64,000 nt of DNA from Euclidia mi (Eukaryota > Arthropoda > Insecta > Lepidoptera > Erebidae): the NCBI GenBank assembly GCA_944739405.2, contig OX123190.2:57121805-57185804 (forward strand). The letters are read 5' to 3'. This document shows, piece after piece, positions 10,986 through 20,476 of the stretch. Positions within the stretch are counted from its first letter, which is position 1. Each line of letters starts with the position of its first letter. The notes under the pieces are model-generated. The model saw only the letters and a list, made by a program, of their open reading frames with translations. It made no database searches and had not been told where the DNA came from. The position numbers and the translations under genes were made by a program.

Positions 10986-11765
10986 TAAACCTAGGTTTAG
11001 TATTTCTAAGACATCGATACTTTTACTAGACACGTAAATAATAATTAATATTTTTTTAGCGATCATCTCTTACTATTTACTAAGAATACATTTCATAAAG
11101 AAATAGGAAACAATTATCCTTTTGCGAATTCGTCGCAGTCAGTGACAAATTAACGAAGAATATTTTCAAACTAAACACGCTGCATTTTCAACGTTCGTAT
11201 TTTCTAATATATTTTTTCGTTCTAAAAAGACTCTACAGAAATGGCTTTCGCTCTAAGTTTCTATGTACAACTCGGTTCGTTACCAAGTTGGATGCTTCCA
11301 AATAAAAACGTTCAGGTTCTCGTTGGTTTCTATTTCAATACAATGTTAGCTTTCGCCGAGACTGTAGTGAGCTTCATTTCCGAAGGTAATATCTAGTCTA
11401 GAAGGTTCGACTTTTTAGCAACCGTTTCCAGTAACATTTTTATGGGTTCATTTGTATCAGGACTATTCGGAGTGTAAAATCTGACAGAAAAATGTTGGTG
11501 AATGTTGAACAAATAAAACTGAGTGATAATGTTTTTCTAATAAATATGTTTATAATGACAGTGATGCATTAACCCATTATGAATTTTAGCGTAGCCAACC
11601 ACGTCAATATTTTTGAGATTTCACCTTGTAAAGGGAAATTATGTGTTAAAACTGATAAAAACTTTTAATTTAATCGCTAAAAGATTTTTAAGAGCGTTAT
11701 GGCAACTTAAGGTACTCTGTGCCAAAGTTAAAAAATAACATTTTTAGGTAATATTTCTGTAATAA
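10986..11765. other. AT-rich spacer next to the gypsy LTR
   Basis: No coding frame or recognised repeat. It ends at the outer edge of the LTR (TGTTAC at 11766). The bases just outside, AATAA, would be one side of the target duplication, but the other LTR is missing so this cannot be tested. Confidence 0.4.
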
Positions 11766-12207
11766 TGTTACGAGCTGGGGTTCGGTGATAAATTAAATTC
11801 CTATGCCACTAAAACTGCACTTTATTTTACAAACAAAAACACTTATACACACTTATAAAAACTCTAATAAAACACTATTTCACACTACTAGAAAACACTT
11901 CCGTCTCACTTCCCTTCGCTGATCTTGATCGCTTCGTTTATTCAAATGAACTGTATCAATCCGCTCGTTCGAGCGCTATTTATACCGACCGGAAAGGTTG
12001 CGAGTATGTTTGAGTACTTGCTCGAAAGTTCTCGATCTATCCGGACCACAGACGAATGCTCCAGCTTCACCATCTAGTAGGGAATAGATAACTTCCTCTC
12101 TTTGCTACTAGATGGCGCTTTTATTTATTCAACCGCGATCTCTTCTCATCTAGTTCTATTTGTGTCCGATAGATGGCGTTATTCGTAAAATATCGCCATT
12201 TGTAACA
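11766..12207 (-). repeat. 3' LTR of the gypsy element
   Basis: This 442-bp segment has TG...CA ends and a 6-bp terminal inverted repeat (TGTTAC / GTAACA). On the minus strand it follows the polypurine tract directly. A TATA-like CTATTTATACC at about 11980 and GC-rich surroundings mark a plausible U3 promoter. The only LTR in the window. Confidence 0.85.
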
Positions 12208-12220
12208 CTGCCCCCCTCTT
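12208..12220 (-). promoter_or_regulatory. Polypurine tract of the gypsy element
   Basis: The minus strand reads AAGAGGGGGGCAG immediately before the LTR start. It would prime plus-strand DNA synthesis and is the expected partner of the LTR edge; it also overlaps the pol stop codon (12219-12221). Confidence 0.85.
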
Positions 12221-13235
12221 AGACATGTTCGTCCCGAACATCGTTGGACCCATAGTAACGAGCCAACCGGTCCACATGAACTATCTTCGGTGCAACTCGC
12301 GGCCCCTTCTGGATTCGATAGGTGACGTCGTTTATCCTGGTAATTATGCGATATGGCCCGTCCCATCTGGCTTGTAACTTAGGCGATTTACCTTTGCTTC
12401 GTTCTGGGTTATGAAGCCACACCAATGACCCCTCATCGAAGCCTTTGTTGTTCGCCCTCCGGTCGTAGCGAGTCTTCATCTTTTCAGACATCTGTTGTCC
12501 AGATTCCCTAATGTGCTCGTATACGTCGTTCATCTTGTTGCGTAGCTCGGTCGCGTAATCCGTTATATTGCGTGGAGATTCTGGTGGAATACCGGTGATT
12601 AAGTCTAAAGGTAAACGTAGTTCTCTACCGCAATTGGCAAAAGCTGGTGTTACTCCTGTAGTTTTGTGGACCGCACTGCGATATGACAGGAGAAACGGTT
12701 GGATGTGCTTGTCCCAGTCTCTTTGTTTGCTCTCCACGACCTTCGCCAGGTACCTTTCCAGGGATTGGTTAAATCGCTCAACCATGCCATCTGATTGCGG
12801 ATGATAAGCCGAGGTCCTGGTTTTATGTGCACCCATCACGCGACAAGTCTCTTTGAACACCTCAGATTCGAAGTTCCGGCCTTGATCGCTGTGGGTTTCC
12901 AAGGGCACCCCGAACCGACAAAAGACTTCATGCACCAGCTTATCGGCCACCATGGTAGCTTCTTGATTTGGGATAGCAAAAACTTCAGGCCACTTTGTGA
13001 AATAATCCATCACAACCAAGAAGTATTTGTTTCCGTCCTGGCTCTCAGGAAACGGCCCAGCAACATCCAACGCTATACGCTCCCATGGAGCTCCTACATT
13101 GTACACCTTCAATGCACCTCTGCTACGAGTGTGTGGCCCCTTCACAGCCGCACAACTTGTGCATTTGCGGCACCAATCCTCGACGTCATCCCGACAGCGG
13201 AGCCAATAAAACCGCTCTCGGATCTTAGTAAGGAT
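12219..13235 (-). pseudogene. Gypsy integrase: catalytic core and C-terminal domain
   Basis: The open part (12219-13145, 308 codons) contains the DDE core: Asp27 in ALDVAGPF, Asp87 in HSDQGRNF and Glu123 in DGMVERFN. That leaves 35 residues between the second Asp and the Glu, the retroviral/gypsy DD35E spacing. A C-terminal domain follows with GPYRIITRINDVTYRI and HVDRLARYY. Upstream, 13146-13235 in the same direction still encodes the end of the zinc-binding domain (RERFYWL, then a Cys-x2-Cys pair). The integrase would insert the cDNA into chromosomes. The core is uninterrupted, but it is cut from its N-terminus by the 13236-13950 insertion. Confidence 0.88.
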
Positions 13236-13950
13236 CTTTGTCTAGAGTTTGGACTAAGATTGGGTAGTTTGCAGACAGTGGAAGCGACTAATTCATCCAG
13301 TCTTAGCCCAAGGCAAAGGATCTAAACACTATTACTGTGATTGCACAGTGAATTCAAGTAATAGGTAGGTACATGAAAATTTTACCTTATATCTCCTGGT
13401 GTTCCTGATGGTGCTCTTGAGTGGACCTATGAGATTAACTCATAATTTTGGCCAAAATAACAAGAAAATCGAATAAATACCACAGGATCCAGTACGGCGT
13501 CCTACTCCTCGGGCACCAACCAGGAATTCATACACGTGTTTTATAATGTTCGATAAGTTACAAATGTTTGACTTTTATCACAGTTTATCGATGCCGGCAG
13601 ATCAAGAAGCGGCCTTCAAGCGGGTTCCAATTTTAATTTTATATCACAAAAGCACGCGAGAGGCAAAACGTGGATTACAAGATACGGCGTGGTCAAGACA
13701 ACTTTTTATACCGGGTTTTTTCACTGACCGCGGGAAACGAACAAACTATTCGCGAAGCTACCAGGATGTGCTTTTCAAAAGGCGATCAATTTATTTCAAT
13801 TACAAACCCACGCGAGAGAGACCAAACGGCGTCAGCCAATTTTCAGAAACGGAAATTGACAGTTCAGTGTGACCATAGTCAAAATGTACAATAGACTAAA
13901 CTAAACGTTACTTAATCGATATAATCGATTTGACTTATCATAAAAACTAA
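13236..13950. mobile_element. Unclassified ~715-bp insertion in the gypsy integrase region
   Basis: The integrase zinc-binding region ends at both sides of this segment: HMGVKKT on the right and KIRERFYWL on the left would be contiguous without it. The insert has GATCTTTG near its left edge and CAAAGGATC at about 13313 as a short inverted pair. A diverged repeat follows, with CACGCGAGAG at 13653 and again at 13811, each about 30 nt after a TTCAA motif. No transposase or terminal repeats were recognised. Exact edges and target duplication are uncertain by ~10 bp. Confidence 0.6.
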
Positions 13951-13957
13951 TTATATT

Positions 13958-14302
13958 TCAAACAGTCTTCTTAACTCCCATGTGACCTCCCGAAACACCA
14001 TTGTGATAAAGCTGCAAGACTTCCGGCACCTTAGTTTTGGGCACTACCATTTGCAAATGGCACTGGTTACCGCGAGCATTTTCCCATGTGCGGCACAGAA
14101 CTCCATCCTGGACAACCAAGCTTTCCCACTGTGCCCAATAACTTTTGATGATGGGGCTCATTGCTGCGATATCACTCCATTTGGGCCTAGGAGCGTCTGA
14201 TTTATTCCATTCCAGAATCGGCTGTATGTCCTTGTCGTCTTGCTGAGCACTCTGCAAAGCTTCTTTCCATTCGTCGCTCAGATCCGTCTTCAACATCCTC
14301 AC
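13958..14302 (-). pseudogene. Gypsy pol: linker and start of integrase zinc-binding domain
   Basis: This 114-codon piece ends in QLYHNGVSGGHMGVKKT, carrying the two His of the HHCC zinc-binding domain. The upstream part is a linker with WAQWESLVVQDGVLCR, normal between RNase H and integrase. The frame stops where the 13236-13950 insertion begins. Confidence 0.82.
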
Positions 14303-15071
14303 TAATGCTGCCTGCTTCGCTTCCTGTCGGGCACAGTGCTTGCACTGGTCAGGACAGGGCCTACGCGCTAGAGCATCTGCGTTACCATGGGACTTGCCAC
14401 TGCGATGTTGTATTACAAAATCAAACTCTTGCAGTAGCTCAATCCATCTGGCTACTTATCCTTCTGGGTCCTTAAATTGAAGTAGCAATTTCAGCGTAGC
14501 GTGGTCGGTTCTTAGGTGGAATTTACGCCCCAACAAATATTTGTTAAAATGCTGCAATGTCTTTACTACAGCCAAGAGTTCAGTAGTTTCTTTTGGGTTT
14601 GGATAAGGCCTTGCTGAAGTATGTTATAACAACTTCTTGATCACCTTTCTTTTGTAACAGCACGCCGCCAATTCGAGTGTTACTGGCACCTGTGTTAACT
14701 ATGAATTCATGCTCATTGTCAGAGTAGCCTAGAATAGGTGCAGTACACAGATGTTCCTTGAGCTTCTTGAATGCAACGTCACAGCTCTCATTCCAACAGA
14801 ATTGTACTCTGTCTTCGGTGAGCTTATGAAGAGGTCGAGCAATGTCAGCAAAGTTCTTCACAAACCGTCGATAGTAGGAGCATAATCCGAGGAATGCTCT
14901 GACCTGCGTTTCGTTCTTTGGAACTGGCCATTCCTTCACGGCAATGTTCTTATCCGGGTCGGTTTGAATACCTTTCGCCGAGTCCACATGTCCTAGATAG
15001 TTCACTTGCCGTCTGAATAACGCGCACTTCTTCGGACTAGCTCCTCGTATCTTTGACAGCACTTGCTCCAA
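14303..15071 (-). pseudogene. Gypsy reverse transcriptase thumb/connection and RNase H
   Basis: The part 14580-15071 contains YLGHVDSAKGIQTDP, RAFLGLCSYYRRFVKNF (the classic gypsy connection), then EFIVNTGASN where the family has TDAS: the first catalytic Asp of RNase H is Gly here. Downstream of a frame change at ~14580 the reading continues through RTDHATLKLLLQF, a stop, VARWIELLQEFDF and HRSGKSHGNADALAR. The protein would remove RNA from the RNA/DNA hybrid; this copy cannot, on the active-site change alone. Confidence 0.85.
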
Positions 15072-15301
15072 GTTCGAAGGTGATCCTGGAAGATGCGCCC
15101 CACGATAGTGATATCATTCAAGTAGACCAAGCAGGCGTCTCCAATCAATCCCATCAGCACTCGCTCCATCAGTCTCTCAAAAGTAGCCGGTACGTTGCAC
15201 AATCCGAAGGGCATGACGTTAAATTGCCACAATCCTTTGCCTGTGGGTGAATGCCGTCTTCTCCTTGTCTCGAGGATTTTTTTCCACCTGCCAGTAGCCA
15301 C
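15002..15301 (-). pseudogene. Gypsy reverse transcriptase palm, altered active site
   Basis: The frame carries LWQFNVMPFGLCNVPATFE (motif B region) and the catalytic turn LVYLNDITIVG. Gypsy elements have YLDD or YVDD; here the first Asp is Asn (codon at 15116-15118), so polymerase activity should be lost. It overlaps the previous frame near 15250, where a one-base shift separates it from the protease/RT frame, and the following frame near 15002-15071. Confidence 0.85.
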
Positions 15302-16478
15302 TTTTTAGATCTAAGGTAGAAAACCACTTCATCCCCGTCAGCGTATCCAGTGTGTCATCGATCCTTGGCAGTGGGTAGCTGTCCTTCTTCGTGATGTCAT
15401 TTAATCGGCTGTAGTCTACACAGAAGCGCATGCTGCCATATTTCTTCTTAACTAGCACAACCGGAGAGCACCACGGGCTGGACGGAGGCTCGATTACGCC
15501 TTTCTTCACCATACCTTCGATCATAGCTTCCACTTCACGTTCTCGTGCCCCTGGCACACGTCTTGGCCGCTGGCGAATAGGTGCTTCACTTCCTGTGTTT
15601 ATTTTGTGCTGGACTAGTGCTGTCTTCCCAATGTCGGCATCACTGGTCGAGAAAATATCGGCGAGCCGTTTTAACATCTTCTCAGCCTTGGTCTTCTCTT
15701 CTTCTAACAGGGTACTTTGGCAGTCCTCCAAAAGTGAAGACACGTCGAATCGTGCACCCTGAACCTTGGCGCTAGTAGGTTGCTCATGACATCTACGCAT
15801 CCAAGCCGCTCCTTCATAGGTGCCCAATTCCGTCCCTTTCTTGAGCAACACTGCCTTGTCACTTGCATTTAGTGCGCGTACTGATGAAACTTTGGTACCC
15901 CTTACCAAGGTTCGTGCAATCTTCCATAAAGCATCTTCCTCTAGGCCTTTAATAAGTACGCAGCGGTTCCCTCGACCAGAATTCCCTGGTAAACAAACTG
16001 GTACAACTGTTTCTGACCGCGGTTGAAGCGTGACATTCTTCAGGTAGTACACTTTTCCTGAAGTTGCACCTTCCATGAAGACTTCTTCCGAGCCACACTT
16101 CAACACTCCCTGGTTAACATCGATCTCGCAGCAATACTTCCGCATGAAGTCTAGGCCCAAGATGCAGTCGTCCACTATATCGGCCACGATGACTTTGTGA
16201 CGGTAAACTTTGTTGCCTAGCTTCAGATCCACCTCCATTTCACCTCGGACGGTTATGTGCTGACCGGTAGCTGTTCTCAGATTCACACATTGATTGTTTC
16301 TGAAGCAGCCCTGAAGAACCCGTCTTGCCAGATGGAAACCGACGACTGTCCGAGAAGCACCCGTGTCCAATGTCAGCTTGCATGGTGTTCTGTTAATTTC
16401 CCTTTCGATGATCAGGCTGTTCCCGTCACATAATTGCGAGATCGAGATACTTGGGGCTCTTCCATTACCAGCCAGCAC
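15219..16478 (-). pseudogene. Gypsy protease and N-terminal reverse transcriptase
   Basis: A 419-codon frame. The aspartic protease comes first: LTLDTGASRTVVG (active-site Asp-Thr-Gly around residue 37), then CILGLDFMRKY as the second conserved block near residue 115. After a variable linker come RT signatures: APIRQRPRRVP, MVKKGVIEPPSSPWCSP, RFCVDYSRLND, SYPLPRIDDTLD and WFSTLDLKSGYWQV, the last with the first catalytic Asp. The frame runs off through a frameshift just after YWQV. Protease residues look intact. It is the least damaged stretch of the element. Confidence 0.88.
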
Positions 16479-16810
16479 CCGCCCCGCAGTCCTGGCTTCT
16501 ACTCGTTTCCCTGCTCTCGCTGCCTGGCAGGCACATCAGGCGTCCCCTTTGGTGGAGACAGGGTGTCACCAGGCTGCCTACGCTTTGGGCAGCTCAAGCG
16601 GATATGACCTCTTTCTCCGCAGTTGTAGCACCGAGGTGACGACACAACTTCCCTGATGCGAGGACCTCGATCGTCGCGTCGCACTGCTTCCACCTCTAGA
16701 GCGTGGGCTAAGGCGTCCTTGAGGTCCTCGAAGTGCCCAAGCCTCACTGCTGCTCTTACCTCCAGGACCCGGATCCCATCCGTAAACGCCTGTACGAGGT
16801 TCCCGTTCAC
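16479..16810 (-). pseudogene. Gypsy gag, C-terminal zinc knuckle
   Basis: The frame 16499-16810 contains one CCHC knuckle, CYNCGERGHIRLSC, preceded by an Ala/Glu-rich helical region and followed by a proline-rich basic tail. It would bind element RNA. The sequence loses gag similarity at about 16815, the truncation edge. The next frame (protease) begins 20 bp on, consistent with a gag-pol junction. Confidence 0.8.
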
Positions 16811-16815
16811 ATTCT

Positions 16816-17272
16816 AGATTAAAACTCTTAAACGGCCTCTGCGCGTTGGACTCATGTCTCTGTGTACGCCTGCCAAAGGGCCGGGTATTGTTCTAACAAA
16901 TTAGAACAATGCCCGTGACAGAGAAACAAATAATAATAATAGTAAAAATATTTATTGCCAAAAACTTATACATAGTTTATAAATTATTAGAGCTAATTGT
17001 ATAACCTAATTATAAATACAATTCATACAGTAAACAACTATGTGCTGCTTATAATTATAACCCTGTCACTTAAACTAGGGTAACCTGTTACTTAAGTGAC
17101 AGTGTGAATAAAAGATCTATATACTTGGCTTTGATAGTTGGGCATAAAATTCTACTAACTTTATCCTAAGCATTTATTCATCCGCTTAATGGTTTTTAAA
17201 GTTGAGAGCAGTGAGTGTGCAGCACTCGAGCCATACTTGTCATAATATAAGGTCGACCTTATAACCTTATGT
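16816..17272. other. AT-rich segment with a short hairpin
   Basis: No gene recognised. CTGTCACTTAA (17063-17073) and TTAAGTGACAG (17092-17102) form an exact 11-bp inverted pair with an 18-nt loop. Confidence 0.6.
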
Positions 17273-17310
17273 CTGCTTCTGACGTGCCTTCGAAGGCACG
17301 TCAGAGGCAG
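17273..17310. repeat. 38-bp palindrome with one G:T mismatch
   Basis: Centre CTTCGAAG at 17288-17295. The inner 28 bp (17278-17305) are perfectly self-complementary; only the 17277/17306 pair differs, then four more pairs match. It lies inside a short minus-strand frame (17161-17394) of unknown meaning. Confidence 0.9.
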
Positions 17311-17830
17311 GCAATCGTGGTGTCTGTTTGTCAGCTTGTGGCCAGCAGTCAATCTTGTCCTTTCAAATCTTGACTGGCAATTATAATATTGCAACGTAGA
17401 ATGTGCGCTTGCCTATTATTTAATTTCGCTTGCAATTTATTTGGAGTGGCATGCTTAGCCGTTGTGCTGCGCCGGAGCCGAAACCTTTGTACCCACATTG
17501 CGTGGTTATGTTTAAGAATGGAAATGGTATCTTCTCTCTAAATAAGTTCTAAGTTTGTTGTTGTTTATGATTAATTGACAGTGTAACTTGATCGTATTCC
17601 TGGCGTTGGTTTGTTTATCGATTACATAACTATCATAAATCGTATTACTGACATTTCTGTATAAGTGTCAATGTCAGAAACTAGCCGAAAAGTGCATTTG
17701 TGAGTAGTTATGACCTAAAAAATGTAATCCTTGGCTTTTCAGTTTCTTTATTTTATGTTATATGTATGTGTAAATGTTGTATTCCAAAGTATCTGGTTTT
17801 GACCTCCTGATTAAGATGTCTTATTTTTCA

Positions 17831-17866
17831 ACTGGCTTCTTAGTAGACGCCTACTAAGGAGCCAGT
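17831..17866. repeat. Hairpin abutting a microsatellite
   Basis: A 16-bp stem (one mismatch) of CTGGCTTCTTAGTAG against CTACTAAGGAGCCAG, with a 4-nt loop ACGC. Its right arm ends exactly where the (TCTTC)n tract begins. Confidence 0.88.
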
Positions 17867-18085
17867 CTTCTCTTCTCTTCTCTTCTCTTCTCTTCTCTTC
17901 TCTTCTCTTCTCTTCTCTTCTCTTCTCTTCTCTTCTCTTCTCTTCTCTTCTCTTCTCTTCTCTTCTCTTCCCTTCTCTTCTCTTCTCTTTTCTTTCCTTT
18001 TCTTCTCTTCTCTTCTCTTCTCTTCTCTTCTCTTCTCTTTTCTTTTCTTTTCTTTTCTTCTCTTCTCTTCTCTTTTCTTTTCTTT
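17866..18085 (+). repeat. (TCTTC)n pentanucleotide microsatellite
   Basis: About 220 bp of TCTTC units, nearly pure to ~17970, then with CCTTC, TTTTC and TTTCC variants. Strong strand asymmetry (pyrimidine-only). Confidence 0.97.
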
Positions 18086-18390
18086 AAGTTTGAAATATTT
18101 CAGTGAAAGCGTAATGTTTGATACAGAGAATTTTATGCTGTAAATTTAATACAACTTTTTAATAGTTGTATACATCATGGTAATTTTGGATAGAGACTGA
18201 TGGTCGAAACCGCTTTTTTCAGCAGCCTAAAATATTTCAAAACGCGGATACGAAGTTTAATTTTATTGAAACTTTGAGAAAAATTTTGCTTATTTGACTT
18301 AACTAAACATTGATATGATCCTTTTAATGGCAAACTAGGAAAAAACAAACCTTGGGATTGAAATTGCCAAATCTCTAGCTTTTCGTAACA

Positions 18391-18541
18391 TACTCTCATA
18401 CTCGTTTGACGACCGGTTGGCGCCGCGGGAGTGTAAGCGACTGCTACGCCAAAGGTATGTATAATATACTCTCATACTCGTTTGACGACCGGTTGGCGCC
18501 GCGGGAGTGTAAGCGACTGCTACGCCAAAGGTATGTATAAT
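18391..18541 (+). repeat. Perfect 76-bp tandem duplication of a tRNA-like SINE head
   Basis: Units 18391-18466 and 18467-18541 are identical. Each contains GACGACCGGTTGGCGCCGCG, resembling the 5' head of the S3 SINE family (35691, 38787), but stops before any B box. The identity means the duplication is recent even if the SINE piece is old. Confidence 0.85.
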
Positions 18542-18549
18542 CTATGTAT

Positions 18550-19699
18550 AATATTACGTAAGTATTTACAAAAAAAATGCATATATGTATGTTTATCTAT
18601 TATCTAGTACCCATAGTACAAGCTTCTGCATAGTTTGGAGATGGTGTTGTGTGAATGTGGTAGAATATTATTATACTTCCAATAGATAAAAATGAAAAGT
18701 GAAAGTCCCGTCAAAATCAGTCCAGCCGTTCCAGACATTAGCGAGAACAAACATATAGACAGACAGACAGACAAACATGTACTTTGGGTTCATGTACGTG
18801 TACACATCCATATACATTTAGTAAAAGCGGTTATTTTAATATTACAAACAGACACGCCAATTTTATTTATGTGTATACGAGGCCAACAGTTTAGTCTTCT
18901 GAGTAGCACACTTTGCAGATAGAAAAATAAAATATGAAAATTCTGCCAAACACGTTGCGATCCTTAGAACAATATCGCAAAAACCATACAGAATATAGTA
19001 ACCATAACCTTCAACCATGACACCAACCGGTAAGAAAGAGCACCTTGTATTTGTTGAATAGAACCGATTCTTATTTTATAAAGTCGTCTAGTGACGTAGC
19101 TTAACTTAGAAACCAGACTGGATGCGCTTTGAAAGAAAATCTTTGACCGCACCGACAACGTTCTATCAATACGGGTATTGGGTATTTTGTGAGACATTTT
19201 TCAATGGAAATTTCTTAATGCTACGGCAAGTACACTTTCTGAATGACTTCTTAGGAACAATGGTTGACAATATTGTTATGTAACGGTTTTGATAATTTTA
19301 AAATGACTATACTACTATTATATTTTTCTCTTTATTGTTAATAAGACTCCAACCACGGCTACGGCTGCGTGGTTTGTACACCTAAACTGCCTCAAGAATC
19401 ACAGTATCTATTGGTGAAAACCGTACAAAAATCCGTACAATAGATTTCACGTTCATACAGACACATATGACGGTCGGAGAACTTCATTTTATAATAATCA
19501 TGCATAGATAAAACCTTTAGTCTGTTGCAGTAGGTAGTTCTTATAATATAGTAAAGTATCTTTAACGCTCTTATGAGTTCGAGGAAATCTGCTTACCAGT
19601 GAGTTTCATAGTTAAAACAAGCGTTAACTAAGTACTTATAATGAGCTTAACTTCGACTGCGATGAAATCAAGTTTAAAATAGTTTTCGTTTCAGGTCAC
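18550..19699 (+). other. Mostly featureless, with a LINE/RTE-like 3' tail at 18690-18870
   Basis: The segment 18690-18870 has the phrase TCAAAATCAGTCCAGCCGTT followed by a GACAGACAGACAGACA run and an AT-rich end. This is the usual 3' tail of lepidopteran RTE-type LINE copies (from memory). The rest, 18870-19699, shows no gene. Confidence 0.5.
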
Positions 19700-20060
19700 A
19701 ATCTCCAAGCACGTCAAAAAAGTCAAAAGTCAAAATCATTTATTCATCTAGGTCACAAGGTGACGCTTATAAACGTCAAATTTTAAAGTAAATTACTTAA
19801 TGCTTCTACATTTACATTTACTGCCTCGTTCGCAAAGCAATAGGTAGAACCACGAGTAAGAACGGGCAATAAAACTCGTGGCCACTCATTTTAATCGCCA
19901 GTGTTATGGTACATATTTTGTTTTTGTAAGGAGCTGCTACTGTTTCACATTGTCATTAATTACTTGTAAATAGGAAATAAGAACATACATAATACTTAAA
20001 TATGCAGTTACTAAATTTGGTGCTGTAGTAGCCTTCCAATGTGAATCTTGTGTAATAGGA
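19700..20060 (-). mobile_element. LINE 3' tail fragment (T1 tail family)
   Basis: On the minus strand it ends GACGTTTATAAGCGTCACC ... AAATGATTTTGACTTTTGAC, the same terminus as the LINE at 20262-22715 and the fragments at 41359 and 61505. The inner part includes CGTTCGCAAAGCAATAGG on the plus strand, shared with 61595. Only 3' UTR is left. Confidence 0.65.
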
Positions 20061-20476
20061 GCATCCACTTACGCCTTATATTGTAGGCAACTCGCGATCA
20101 TGTTCAGAACTATGGTGGAAAAGTATGTTACAGAAAGTGACGGTATATGAATACACGAAAATTACAAAAAAGTTAGTATCCAGCCCATGATAACGAGCTA
20201 TCTTCATCTAACACTGTAGCAAATTTTAATAAAATTAGTGGAACAAAAATGCAGATGTAAATGTAGTCTCAAACTCAAAATCGAAAAACTCTTTATACAT
20301 CTAGCTCACAAGGTGACGCTTATGAACGTCATTTTTTTAAATTGAATTACTTAATGCTTCTACATTTACATTTACTGCAGTAAGTTGAATTACCTAATAA
20401 TACTGGAATATTAAATTAATAGAACTAGAGATATTATATTTAAAAAAAAACTGAAAAGCTAGGTATCTATATAAAT

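Larger units (their letters stand above)
11766..16815 (-). mobile_element. Ty3/gypsy LTR retrotransposon, 5'-truncated and decayed
   Basis: Reading right to left: end of gag with a zinc knuckle, protease, reverse transcriptase, RNase H, integrase, polypurine tract, 3' LTR. The 5' LTR, primer site and most of gag are absent beyond 16815. Several frameshifts and stops, loss of the reverse-transcriptase and RNase H active sites, and a ~715-bp insertion in the integrase region (13236-13950) show it is long dead. Gene order (integrase last) and DD35E spacing fit Ty3/gypsy; I do not assign a lineage. Confidence 0.9.

Noticed and set aside
12795..13325. 176-codon plus-strand frame opposite the integrase
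   Set aside because: It is the antisense shadow of the integrase gene, whose minus-strand motifs are unmistakable.
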